Below, one piece after another: positions 1 to 7,480 of a DNA stretch of 8,307 nt. Numbering within the stretch: the stretch's first letter is position 1; each line of letters begins with the position of its first letter. A model generated the notes under the pieces. That model worked only from the letters and a program-made list of their open reading frames with translations, was not told the DNA's origin and did not search any database. The translations under genes were made by a program, and so were the position numbers. Source of the stretch: DATLGB01 sp037724045 (GTDB lineage: Bacteria > Actinomycetota > Thermoleophilia > Solirubrobacterales > Solirubrobacteraceae); assembly GCA_037724045.1 (NCBI GenBank), contig JBBJOW010000093.1, forward strand, positions 1 through 8,307, in the 5' to 3' direction.

Positions 1-73
1 CCAGCCCGCTGGGTGCCGCTAACCCGGTTTTACGTACGAACTCTCCATAGAGCCCGGTGCGCCCGCCCCGACG

Positions 74-99
74 GACGGTTCACCCTCATCCCCGTTCCC
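74..99 (-). promoter_or_regulatory. possible ECF-sigma-type promoter
   Basis: On the minus strand GGGAAC (99-94) is followed by 16 bases and CGTC (77-74), repeated directly as CGTC (73-70). This matches the general -35 GGAAC / -10 CGTC pattern of ECF sigma factors. It lies downstream of an anti-sigma-like zf-HC2 gene and would drive a gene beyond the left edge. The 219 bases left of that gene contain no convincing CDS. Such short motifs arise often by chance in GC-rich DNA, so this is a weak call. Confidence 0.2.
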
Positions 100-219
100 G
101 AGTCAACCTGAACCGCGCGGCGCTCTCGGTCACCGGCGGGCATCCCCGTTCTCCTGAAGCGCCGAGGTGAAGCCGGCCGACGCAGCGTTCGTGACCGAGT
201 TCGAGCAGACCAACGCTGC

Positions 220-465
220 TCACGCCGCGCGTCGAAAGCGCTCCACAACGCCGTCGACGGTCCCCGGACGCGGCGAACCACCGAGCCCTCCCAACCCGTC
301 GAGCATACGGCGCAAGGACGCGAGCAGATCGCGGCACTGCGGGCAGACCGACGTGTGGCGCTCGACGCGGCGACGACCGGCCGGCGACAGGTCGGCGTCC
401 AGGTACTCAGAGGCATGGGCCTTGGTGAAACGGTGGTCAGCGACCATCCTGAGCACCATGCTCAC
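220..465 (-). CDS. zf-HC2 / anti-sigma-factor-like zinc-finger protein
   Basis: An 81-residue protein carrying the ZAS/zf-HC2 signature: His17, then H37-x3-C41-x2-C44 (HTSVCPQC), within a helical region (about 15-60) typical of the zinc-binding anti-sigma domain. Proteins of this family bind and hold ECF sigma factors, or act as small zinc-binding regulators. No membrane helix follows, so this one would be cytoplasmic. The GTG start at 465 has GGAG five bases upstream; in-frame ATGs at residues 3 and 7 are alternatives. It is the last gene of the ArsR-MMPL-MBL/rhodanese operon, 181 bases after the fusion gene's stop. No cognate sigma factor is visible in the window, so its partner is unknown; it may lie beyond the left edge. 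The family call is firm and the role is inferred. Confidence 0.8.
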   Translation of the reverse strand: MSMVLRMVADHRFTKAHASEYLDADLSPAGRRRVERHTSVCPQCRDLLASLRRMLDGLGGLGGSPRPGTVDGVVERFRRAA

Positions 466-481
466 GATAGCTCCGACTCGG

Positions 482-641
482 TCAGCCGACCGTCGTCTCG
501 GGCGGCCGGAAGGGCTTCCGCATCTCCTCGCCGTCCCCGTTCTCGTCTATGTCCTGGGGCAGACCGTCGACACTGAGCCCCCGCCGCCGAGCATCCCGCG
601 GCCAGTCCGATAGCGAGCCCGAATCCGACGGTCAGCAACAA
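482..641 (-). pseudogene. possible small lipoprotein/membrane peptide, frameshifted
   Basis: Between the fusion enzyme and the zf-HC2 gene, two frames each look coding. The first (from a possible TTG at 641) gives a hydrophobic stretch ending in a lipobox-like LAAGC (GLAIGLAAGCSAAG). The second gives an acidic then basic tail, LSVDGLPQDIDENGDG and RKPFRPPETTVG, ending at TGA 482-484, with 28 of 31 third positions G or C. Removing one base from the run of five C (plus strand 578-582) joins them into a peptide of about 52 residues: signal/TM segment, lipidated Cys, short polar tail. No ATG/GTG or clear ribosome binding site precedes it, so the start is uncertain. I do not recognise a family. 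It could be a real small gene with a sequence error, a relic, or chance. Confidence 0.3.
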
Positions 642-646
642 GGCGG

Positions 647-2043
647 CTATGCCGCGTCGCCGTCCGGCTTCTCGATCGGCCAGCCCTCGCGGGTCCAGCG
701 CGGTACGCCGCCGTCGACGACGTGGAGGACGTCCCGGGCGCCGTGATGCTGCAGCAGGCTCGCCCCGACCGCAGCGCGTTGGCCTGAGCCGCAGACGACG
801 GCGACCGGGCGCTCGGGGTCCAGGCCGCCGGGGACCGCGTCGATGTCGTGGTAGGGCGTGTGCACCGAACCGGGGATGTGACCCGCGTCCCACTCGGAGC
901 GCTCGCGGACGTCGAGGATCTGCACCGTGTCCGCCTCGTAGCGCGCGTGGAGCCCGGGCAGGTCGATGCGGGCCACGCGCTCGACCGGCTGGCGCTCCTC
1001 GCGCCAAGAGGTCATGCCGCCCGCCAGGTAGCTCGCGTCGTCGCGCAGCCCCACGGCGGCCGCGAGCGCGGCGGCCTCCTGAGCGTCCTCGTCGTCGCGC
1101 CCGATGAGCACGAGCGGCTGGTCGGGCCGCGCCAGCCAGGCGAGCTTGGAGCCGAAGCCCGCGCGGCAGGCCGTGATGCAGACCGCCCCGGGGATGTGGG
1201 CCTCGTCGAATTGCAGCTCGGTGCGCACGTCCACCAGCAGCGCGCCGTCGTCCTGGGCCTGACGAACCTGGCGGGGGCTCAGCGGGTGGGCCGCCGAGCT
1301 GTCCTGCGCCAGCGGCCCGCGGTTGCGAGCGACGATGTTCTCGAAGTTCGGCGGCTGGGGCCCGAGCGCCGAGGTCGTGCGCGTCACGAACTCCGCCTCG
1401 TCAGCGAGCCCGAGGAGCTCCTGGTGCTCGCGCTCGAAGCCGATGGTCGAGGAGGTCTTCATGTTCATGCCGGGGCCGCCGCAGAGCGAGCCGCCGAGAT
1501 GGCCGGGCCACACCTCGCAGGTGTCCGGGAGCGTCATCAGCGCGCCTCGCAGAGAGGCGAAGCTGTCGCGCGCGCCCTCCTGCTTGTCCACGGCGAGGTC
1601 GGGGCGGGCGATGTCGCCGACGAACAGCGAGTCACCGGTGAGGGCCGCCCAGGGTCGACCGCCATCGCGGGAGTCGTCGAAGAGCAGGAAGGCCGTGTGC
1701 TCGGGGCGGTGGCCGGGCGTGTGCAACGCGCGGATCCGGACGCCCCGAGCACGAGCTCCCACCCGTCGTCGAACGGCTCGTGCTCGTACTCGGCCTCGGC
1801 GAGGCGGTGGACGTGGATGCGCGCGCCGGTCGCGACGGCGAGGCGGCCGTGCCCGGAGACGTGGTCGGCGTGGTTGTGGGTCTCCAGGACGTGGTCAATG
1901 GAGACGCCGAGGTAGCGCGCGAGGCGCAGGTACTCGGCGATGTCGAGCTTGGGGTCCACGATGGCGGCGACGCCGGCCTTCTCGTCGCCGACGAGGTACG
2001 AGGCGCACCCCAGGTCGTCGTGGGTGATCTGGCGCAGGATCAT
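647..2043 (-). CDS. MBL-fold persulfide dioxygenase / rhodanese fusion (CstB-like), frameshifted
   Basis: Restoring one missing base gives a 465-residue protein. Residues 1-205 are a metallo-beta-lactamase fold: THNHADH (HxHxDH, 56-61), H112 in HTPGH, D138 in TGDSLFVGD, H182 in WPGH, then GSLCGGPG, as in ETHE1-type persulfide dioxygenases. Residues about 255-355 are a rhodanese fold whose active-site Cys is absent (loop LIGRDDEDAQEA). Residues about 362-460 are a second rhodanese with catalytic Cys418 in CGSGQR. MBL, pseudo-rhodanese, rhodanese is the order of CstB, which oxidises persulfides with O2 and moves sulfane sulfur to thiosulfate in the cytoplasm. The ATG at 2043 has AAGGAG five bases upstream. 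The frame breaks at the C4 run 1743-1746: codons are intact on both sides and one extra C (minus-strand G) rejoins them. As read, only a truncated 5' frame or a 3' frame from GTG 1762 could be made. Family call strong, intactness uncertain. Confidence 0.88.
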
Positions 2044-2048
2044 GCTGG

Positions 2049-2054
2049 CTCCTT
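2049..2054 (-). promoter_or_regulatory. ribosome binding site of the MBL/rhodanese gene
   Basis: AAGGAG on the minus strand, five bases before ATG 2043, inside the 22-base gap after the MMPL stop. It fixes the start of the fusion gene and is the clearest Shine-Dalgarno in the window. Confidence 0.75.
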
Positions 2055-2065
2055 GTCGTCTGAGG

Positions 2066-4216
2066 TCAGTGGCCGAAGCGGACGTCGGGCAGCAGGCGCC
2101 GCAGCCAGGCCGGGCACCACCAGCCACCCGCGCCGAGCAGGCGCATGACGGCCGGCATGAGCACGAGCCGCACGAGCGCCGCGTCGACGAGGACGGCGAT
2201 GCCGAGGATCACGCCCATCTCCTTTGGCGGCAGCGGCCCGGAGAGGGCGAAGGTGAAGAAGACGGCGACCATCACCCCGGCGGCTGCGGTGATGACGCGT
2301 CCGGAGGTGGCGATGCCCTCGACGGTGGCCGCACGGGCGTCGCCGGTCTTGTCCCAGTGCTCTTTGGCGGAGGCCAGGAGGAAGACGGTGTAGTCCATCC
2401 CGAGCGCGAAGAGCATCGCGAAGAAGAAGACGGGCGCCCACGCGTCGAGATACCCCTGCGCTTCGAAGCCAAGCAGTCCGGCGCCGACGCCGTCCTGGAA
2501 GATCCACTTAGCCACGCCGAAGGCCGCCAAAGTCGCCAGGACGTTCAGCACGACGCCGGCGAGCGCGAGCACCGGGGCCTGCAGCGCCACGAGCAGCAGC
2601 ACGAAGCCGAGCGCGAGCACGACCCCGACCACGAGTGGGGTGCGCTCCCCGAGGACGCGCTCGAGGTCGTGGTTCTCCGCCACGGCCCCACCGACGAGCG
2701 CCGAGGCCGGCAGTTCCGTGCGGAGTCGGTCGATCGTGGCCCGGACGGCGTCGCCGCTCGGGCCGCCCTCGGGTACGGCCTGGATCAGGGCGAGGCCGCC
2801 GGGGCTGCGCTGCGCCGGGAGCGTGCGCGCGACGCCGGGGTCGGACGCGGCGAGCGCCGCCGCGCGTGGCGCGTCAGCGGCGCTTGCAACGATCTGCAGG
2901 GTGCCGGGGGCGCCCTCGCCGAATGCTTGCTGCACGCGCTCGTAGCCCTGCCGCGAGCCGTCCTCGGCGGGGACGACGCTGATCGAGGGCATGCCGGTGT
3001 CGAGTTGGCTCACTGGCCAGGCGAGCGCGGCGATCGCGACGAGGCCGACCGCGAGGAAGCGGCCCGGCCGGCGCCAGCCGCTCTCGGCCCAGCGCGCCAG
3101 GCGAGGGGAGCGCTGGTCGCCGCGCACGAGCCAAGGCATCGCGAAGCGGTCCACCCGCTTGCCCCGCCTCGCGAGCACGGCGGGAAGCAGGGTCAGGGAC
3201 GCGGCGAGCACGAAGGCGACCGCGACCATGATCCCGACCGCCATCGAGCGGAACGCGGGGCTCGGGACGAGCAGCACCGCCGACAACGCGATCAGCACGG
3301 TGAAGCCGGAGAAGAGGACCGCCTTGCCTGCGGTCTCCATCGCCGAGCTGACCGCGTCGACCGGGGAGAGTCCCTCGACGTTCTGCGCCTGGCGGAAGCG
3401 CGCCACGATAAACAGCGCGTAGTCGATCCCGAGCGCCAGCGCGAACATCAGCGCGAAGTTCATCGCCCAGATCGAGATGTCGAAGAGCTGCGCGAGGAGG
3501 AACAGCGTGCCGGCCGCGGAGGCGAGCCCGACGACAGTCAGCATCAGCGGTAGTCCGGCGGCGACGAGCGAACCGAAGGCCAGCAGCAGGATCGCGAGCG
3601 TCACCGGCCAGGAGATCAGCTCCGACTTGAGCATCGCCGACTTGTTGGCCTCGTTGAAGTCCGACCACATGCCCGGCGCACCGCTCACGTCGACGCGCAC
3701 CCCCGGGCCGCCCACGCCTGCGAGTCCGTCCTTCAAGTCGTCAGCCGCGCGGACCATGTCGTCGGGCTGCGCGGCGGCGCCGGCGAGCACGACAGCCGTC
3801 CGGCCGTCGGGCGATAGCGAGGCGCCTGCGCTCGGCGGGATCACCCGCGAGATCCGGTCGTCGGCGTCCAGGAGCTCGCCGACCGCCGGCACCGCCGCGG
3901 TCACCGCTGCGGGGTTCTGACCGCTGACGACGACTTGAAGGGCGTAACTCCCCCGTCCGTCGAAGGCGCGGTCGATGCGCTCACGGGCGGCGACGGACTC
4001 CGAGCCACTCGCCTCCCATCCCGCCCCCGACAACGCCTTCTCGACACCAGGCGCGAGCGCGCCGAGGCCGATTGCCACGACGACCCACGACAGGATGACT
4101 CCACGGGTATGCGTCGCCGTGAAGCGCCCGAGCCGACCCACCGGCCCGAGATCTGCCGACACGGATTTCGCCGACCGCGTCGTGCCGTCCCTCAGAGGGG
4201 CATCCGCGACGCTCAC
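2066..4216 (-). CDS. MMPL-family (RND superfamily) membrane transporter
   Basis: A 716-residue inner-membrane protein with the duplicated MMPL layout: a first TM helix at about 40-57, an extracytoplasmic domain to about 197, a five-helix bundle (about 203-350), a second single helix near 387-401, a second external domain to about 525, and a final helix bundle (about 528-692). The proton-relay signatures are present in both halves, GIDY (263-266) and GMDY (606-609). Length and layout fit YdfJ-like actinobacterial MMPL exporters, which move lipids or other hydrophobic substrates by proton antiport; the substrate here is unknown. The GTG start at 4216-4214 overlaps the TGA of the ArsR gene (GTGA, four bases), implying translational coupling, and the MBL/rhodanese gene follows after 22 bases. 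It is therefore probably controlled by the ArsR repressor. The reading frame is intact throughout. Confidence 0.93.
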   Translation of the reverse strand: MSVADAPLRDGTTRSAKSVSADLGPVGRLGRFTATHTRGVILSWVVVAIGLGALAPGVEKALSGAGWEASGSESVAARERIDRAFDGRGSYALQVVVSGQNPAAVTAAVPAVGELLDADDRISRVIPPSAGASLSPDGRTAVVLAGAAAQPDDMVRAADDLKDGLAGVGGPGVRVDVSGAPGMWSDFNEANKSAMLKSELISWPVTLAILLLAFGSLVAAGLPLMLTVVGLASAAGTLFLLAQLFDISIWAMNFALMFALALGIDYALFIVARFRQAQNVEGLSPVDAVSSAMETAGKAVLFSGFTVLIALSAVLLVPSPAFRSMAVGIMVAVAFVLAASLTLLPAVLARRGKRVDRFAMPWLVRGDQRSPRLARWAESGWRRPGRFLAVGLVAIAALAWPVSQLDTGMPSISVVPAEDGSRQGYERVQQAFGEGAPGTLQIVASAADAPRAAALAASDPGVARTLPAQRSPGGLALIQAVPEGGPSGDAVRATIDRLRTELPASALVGGAVAENHDLERVLGERTPLVVGVVLALGFVLLLVALQAPVLALAGVVLNVLATLAAFGVAKWIFQDGVGAGLLGFEAQGYLDAWAPVFFFAMLFALGMDYTVFLLASAKEHWDKTGDARAATVEGIATSGRVITAAAGVMVAVFFTFALSGPLPPKEMGVILGIAVLVDAALVRLVLMPAVMRLLGAGGWWCPAWLRRLLPDVRFGH

Positions 4217-4548
4217 CGGTCAACCCCGATCAGCGCGCTGAGCTCCTCGAGCTGCTCCTGCAGCGCGCCGCATATCTGCTCGCAGAGCGCAAAGACGGAC
4301 TCGTCGGCAATGGCGTAGAACGCCGTGGTCCCCACCTTGCGTCGCGCGACGATCCCAGCCTGCAGCAGTGTGCCCAGGTGCTTCGAGGCGTTCTGCTGGC
4401 TCGTCCCGAGGAGCTCGGCCAGCTGACCGACCGAGAGCTCCCCCTGTCGCAGCGCGTCGAGCACGCGAATCCGCGTGGGATCGCCGATCACCCGGAAGCG
4501 TTGCGCGATGACTTCGGCCAGCTCGACCGGGACGGGGTGCGGAAGCAT
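4213..4548 (-). CDS. ArsR/SmtB-family winged-helix repressor
   Basis: A 111-residue winged-helix regulator: the family core FRVIGDPTRIRVLDAL (18-33), recognition-helix region LGTSQQNASKHLGTLL (47-62), beta-wing GIVARRKVGTTAFYAI (65-80). The classical ELCVCDL metal site in helix 3 is missing (LGTSQQN instead). The only cysteines are Cys89 and Cys93 (LCEQIC) in the C-terminal helix, so sensing by thiol chemistry, for example persulfides, or through a C-terminal metal site is possible but unproven. ATG 4548 is preferred for length; GTG 4554 two codons upstream is an alternative, and neither has a strong Shine-Dalgarno. It is first in the operon and overlaps the MMPL gene by four bases, so it most likely represses itself, the exporter and the persulfide enzyme. 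Confidence 0.92.
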   Translation of the reverse strand: MLPHPVPVELAEVIAQRFRVIGDPTRIRVLDALRQGELSVGQLAELLGTSQQNASKHLGTLLQAGIVARRKVGTTAFYAIADESVFALCEQICGALQEQLEELSALIGVDR

Positions 4549-4556
4549 TGCCACCC

Positions 4557-4590
4557 AGTCTACCACTGTTGCGTTGTGGACCTGTAGACT
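4557..4590. promoter_or_regulatory. inverted repeat upstream of arsR-type gene, candidate operator
   Basis: AGTCTAC (4557-4563) and GTAGACT (4584-4590) are perfect inverted copies, 20 bases apart. A further pair, CAC (4564-4566 region) and GTG, extends the left arm imperfectly. It starts eight bases before the ArsR start codon at 4548, where ArsR-family dimers commonly bind to repress their own operon. The spacer is wider than in a typical 12-2-12 ArsR site, so the exact operator is uncertain. Confidence 0.35.
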
Positions 4591-4653
4591 TTGGGAACAG
4601 GCGGAATCGGCCGGTCTCATCGCCGTCTCATCGGTCGACTGGAAGCTCAGTCC

Positions 4654-4809
4654 ATGGCCGTCGCCGTCAGTCCTCACGACACTGCTGAGCTTCTCGCCGC
4701 AGATCTGGTGGCGCCGTTGCGCGTGATCTCCTGTGCTGCGCGCAGCGATCGTGGCGCTCGGCGTCCGATCAACGAAGACGCACTGCTCGTGGCCGCGCCG
4801 GCGTGGTAG
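4654..4809 (+). pseudogene. N-terminal remnant of a PP2C-family Ser/Thr phosphatase
   Basis: This is the only plausible coding trace on the plus strand. From ATG 4654 it reads 51 residues and contains AARSDRGARRPINEDALLV (28-46), the first conserved block of bacterial PP2C/Stp phosphatases (SDxGxxRxxNED, where the Asp of NED binds metal). The frame stops at TAG 4807-4809 immediately after this block. None of the following frames shows the expected ADGMGG motif or the later catalytic Asp residues before the lipoprotein gene begins. It is therefore a fragment at most. It could be the relic of a deleted gene or a rearrangement boundary; a chance match to 19 residues is less likely but possible. 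In-frame TTG at 4591 would lengthen it by 21 residues of no recognisable character. Confidence 0.45.
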
Positions 4810-4827
4810 TTCGAGTAGAACCACGCC
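4800..4827. terminator. hairpin without T-tract, possible terminator of the DoxX-lipoprotein operon
   Basis: GGCGTGGT (4800-4807) and ACCACGCC (4820-4827) form a perfect 8-bp stem with a 12-base loop. It sits about 70 bases downstream of the lipoprotein stop on the minus strand. No T-run follows on either strand, so it is not a classical intrinsic terminator; T-less hairpins are reported at actinobacterial gene ends. It overlaps the stop of the PP2C remnant. Confidence 0.3.
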
Positions 4828-4898
4828 CGCCCGCCGATCGTTCCGGCAGCGTGGCGTCGTTGACCGAGCTCATGGTTCGCGTCAGCTCAATCCGGCCC

Positions 4899-5231
4899 TC
4901 AGGCGGTTCCGTAACGGAAACGGATCGTCGCCTCGCCGCGTGTGCACGCGTAGTTGGTGTCGCCGCCGCCGGCGTCGGCCGGCTCGCACGTGAAGCCCTC
5001 AGCCTCATACGGCGCCCGGCCGCGGCCCTCGGCAGCCGCGGCGACGGCCTTCGCCAGCTGACAGTCCGCGCCGCCGGCGCGGATGCTGACCGCCTCGTGG
5101 CCGGGAACGGTCACGTTGCCGCAGTCGGTGACGTCGGCCCGGGGCGACGGCTCGGTGTTCGAGCTGGAGTCCTCGCCGCAGCCGTTCACGGCGAGCGCCG
5201 CCAGCGCGGCTGCGAGGGCGAGCAGCCTCAC
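4899..5231 (-). CDS. small predicted lipoprotein with four extra cysteines
   Basis: A 110-residue protein from GTG 5231-5229, which overlaps the DoxX stop by four bases (GTGA). Residues 1-17 are a lipoprotein signal (MRLLALAAALAALAVNG) and Cys18 is the lipidation site; the box VNGC is slightly off consensus because of Asn. A Ser/Asp-rich linker follows, then a compact domain with Cys37, Cys57, Cys82 and Cys96 that could form two disulfides outside the membrane, ending in EATIRFRYGTA. A longer frame exists upstream (to 5330) but lies wholly inside DoxX, so the GTG start is preferred. I do not recognise the family. Overlap with DoxX suggests the two are made together and may work together at the membrane. 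Confidence 0.7.
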   Translation of the reverse strand: MRLLALAAALAALAVNGCGEDSSSNTEPSPRADVTDCGNVTVPGHEAVSIRAGGADCQLAKAVAAAAEGRGRAPYEAEGFTCEPADAGGGDTNYACTRGEATIRFRYGTA

Positions 5232-5761
5232 GATGGCCAGCGCACTCGCGGCCGGTTGCGCTGCAGCCGGCCGTCGAGCCCCCAGACAAGCCCGGCGGGG
5301 ACGACCGCGAGGACCAGTGGCGCTACCCACTCATGTGGCTGCTCGAACGCGAAGCGGCCACTGGAGAAGTACAACAGTTGCAACCCGAAGTGCTGCAGGA
5401 AGACGATCAGCGCCGCGCCGCGCGAGAGCAGCCCGAGGAGCAGCAGGACCCCAGTTCCCAGCTCGACCGCCGTCAGCAGCCACTGCATCACGTCGTAGGA
5501 GGGCAGGACCACGTCGTTGACGATCGTTGGCACCAGGGGCAGATCGTTGCGGCCAACCTCCGTCTCGAGGATGCCACGTGCCTCGGGCCGGTCGACCAGC
5601 GTCCCGAAGTACGGCCCGACGTCGAGCTCGCGGAACGAGAACAGCTTGGCCAGGCCGTTCGAGAACGCGATCAGCCCGACGAAGATCCGCAGCACCGCGA
5701 GGCCGCGCCCGAGCGCTACCGGGTCCGCGGCGGGAGCGCTCGACATAGGAGCGGGCGGCAT
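5228..5761 (-). CDS. DoxX-family membrane protein
   Basis: A 177-residue integral membrane protein with four predicted helices (about 19-36, 92-112, 115-132, 145-161). The first carries the DoxX hallmark RIFVGLIAFSNGLAKL, and the long loop after it (about 41-90) is of the DoxD/quinol-oxidase type. DoxX relatives are the small membrane subunit of thiosulfate:quinone oxidoreductase in archaea, and in Mycobacterium tuberculosis DoxX forms a complex with superoxide dismutase and the rhodanese SseA. The start could be ATG 5761 (ten bases after the upstream stop, AGG adjoining it) or ATG 5746; neither has a well-spaced Shine-Dalgarno. It overlaps the lipoprotein gene by four bases. Its nearness to the rhodanese/MBL operon makes a role in sulfur redox stress plausible, but this is inference. 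Confidence 0.85.
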   Translation of the reverse strand: MPPAPMSSAPAADPVALGRGLAVLRIFVGLIAFSNGLAKLFSFRELDVGPYFGTLVDRPEARGILETEVGRNDLPLVPTIVNDVVLPSYDVMQWLLTAVELGTGVLLLLGLLSRGAALIVFLQHFGLQLLYFSSGRFAFEQPHEWVAPLVLAVVPAGLVWGLDGRLQRNRPRVRWPS

Positions 5762-5771
5762 CCTGGCCGTT

Positions 5772-7152
<1,381 letters not shown>

Positions 7153-7256
7153 CCCGGGTGACGATAACCACCCGAACGGACGTTCCCCACAAGGCGGTGC
7201 GGGCCAGGCAGCGCCTCGGTCGGCTATCGCCGCGGCGGCGTGTCTCGGGTGCGTTT

Positions 7257-7264
7257 AGCGGGGT
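7257..7264 (+). repeat. left candidate target-site duplication, AGCGGGGT
   Basis: AGCGGGGT immediately precedes the MITE-like element and recurs in the same direction immediately after it. Eight bases is a duplication length used by several IS families (IS256, ISL3, IS6, IS1595 among them). Confidence 0.55.
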
Positions 7265-7472
7265 GTGGGGTATCCATCTAACCGGACCAAGGTCGGGCCG
7301 CAGCGGCCCGGCGCGGACTTGCGAGAGCGACCCTTGAGGGAGTCGCCGGGAGAGGGGCGCGCCTGCCCGTGTGCGGCGCTGCGACCGGCTGACCTGCGGA
7401 AACGACTCGCTGGCTCGCGAAACACTCAGAGCGCAGCGGGGCGCGCTGGGTCCGCTTAGATGGATACCCCCA
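7265..7472. mobile_element. MITE-like non-autonomous element with 25-bp terminal inverted repeats
   Basis: GGGGTATCCATCTAA (7267-7281) recurs as its perfect reverse complement at 7456-7470. Extending inward, 23 of 25 bases match (7267-7291 against 7446-7470). Each end has two further bases before the 8-bp direct repeat AGCGGGGT (7257-7264 and 7473-7480), giving an element of 208 bp. The interior has no ORF with protein-like character, but it has a near-perfect palindrome, GGGCCGC-A-GCGGCCC (7295-7309). Size, inverted ends and flanking duplication fit a MITE moved by a transposase encoded elsewhere. I cannot assign an IS family from the ends. The alternative is a large regulatory hairpin, but the flanking direct repeats favour transposition. 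Confidence 0.65.
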
Positions 7473-7480
7473 AGCGGGGT
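7473..7480 (+). repeat. right candidate target-site duplication, AGCGGGGT
   Basis: Exact same-direction copy of 7257-7264, directly after the right end of the MITE-like element. Confidence 0.55.

Larger units (their letters stand above)
4549..4898. other. 350-base spacer between two minus-strand operons
   Basis: This stretch has no intact gene. It holds the upstream region of the ArsR operon with an inverted repeat (4557-4590), a plus-strand PP2C remnant (4654-4809) and an 8-bp-stem hairpin (4800-4827) about 70 bases after the lipoprotein stop. I found no convincing -35/-10 pair, although one must exist on the minus strand unless the operon is read through from DoxX. Confidence 0.6.

Noticed and set aside
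9..31. Plus-strand hairpin CTGGGT/ACCCGG followed by TTTT as an intrinsic terminator
   Set aside because: The stem is only six pairs including a wobble, the T-run is four bases, and any gene it would end lies outside the window.
30..143. Minus-strand 37-residue ORF with AGGAG seven bases before ATG 143
   Set aside because: The ribosome binding site is attractive, but the translation (MPAGDRERRAVQV and onward) is Arg-rich with no recognisable feature, and the region also reads as a possible promoter.
1537..1762. Programmed ribosomal frameshift in the MBL/rhodanese gene
   Set aside because: No slippery heptamer with a downstream structure is evident; a missing base in a C4 run is simpler.
848..3553. 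Long plus-strand open frames opposite the MBL/rhodanese and MMPL genes
   Set aside because: They are antisense shadows in high-GC DNA: low-complexity Arg/Glu/Gly-rich translations with no domain motifs, whereas the minus strand shows complete family signatures.
4549..4824. N-terminal extension of the ArsR protein up to 4824
   Set aside because: The added residues show no conserved character, overlap the PP2C remnant and inverted repeat, and would make the protein nearly twice the usual ArsR length.
7265..7472. CRISPR array or structured ncRNA in the repeat-bearing gap
   Set aside because: There are only two inverted copies and no regularly spaced direct repeats; the flanking 8-bp direct repeats fit a transposed element better.
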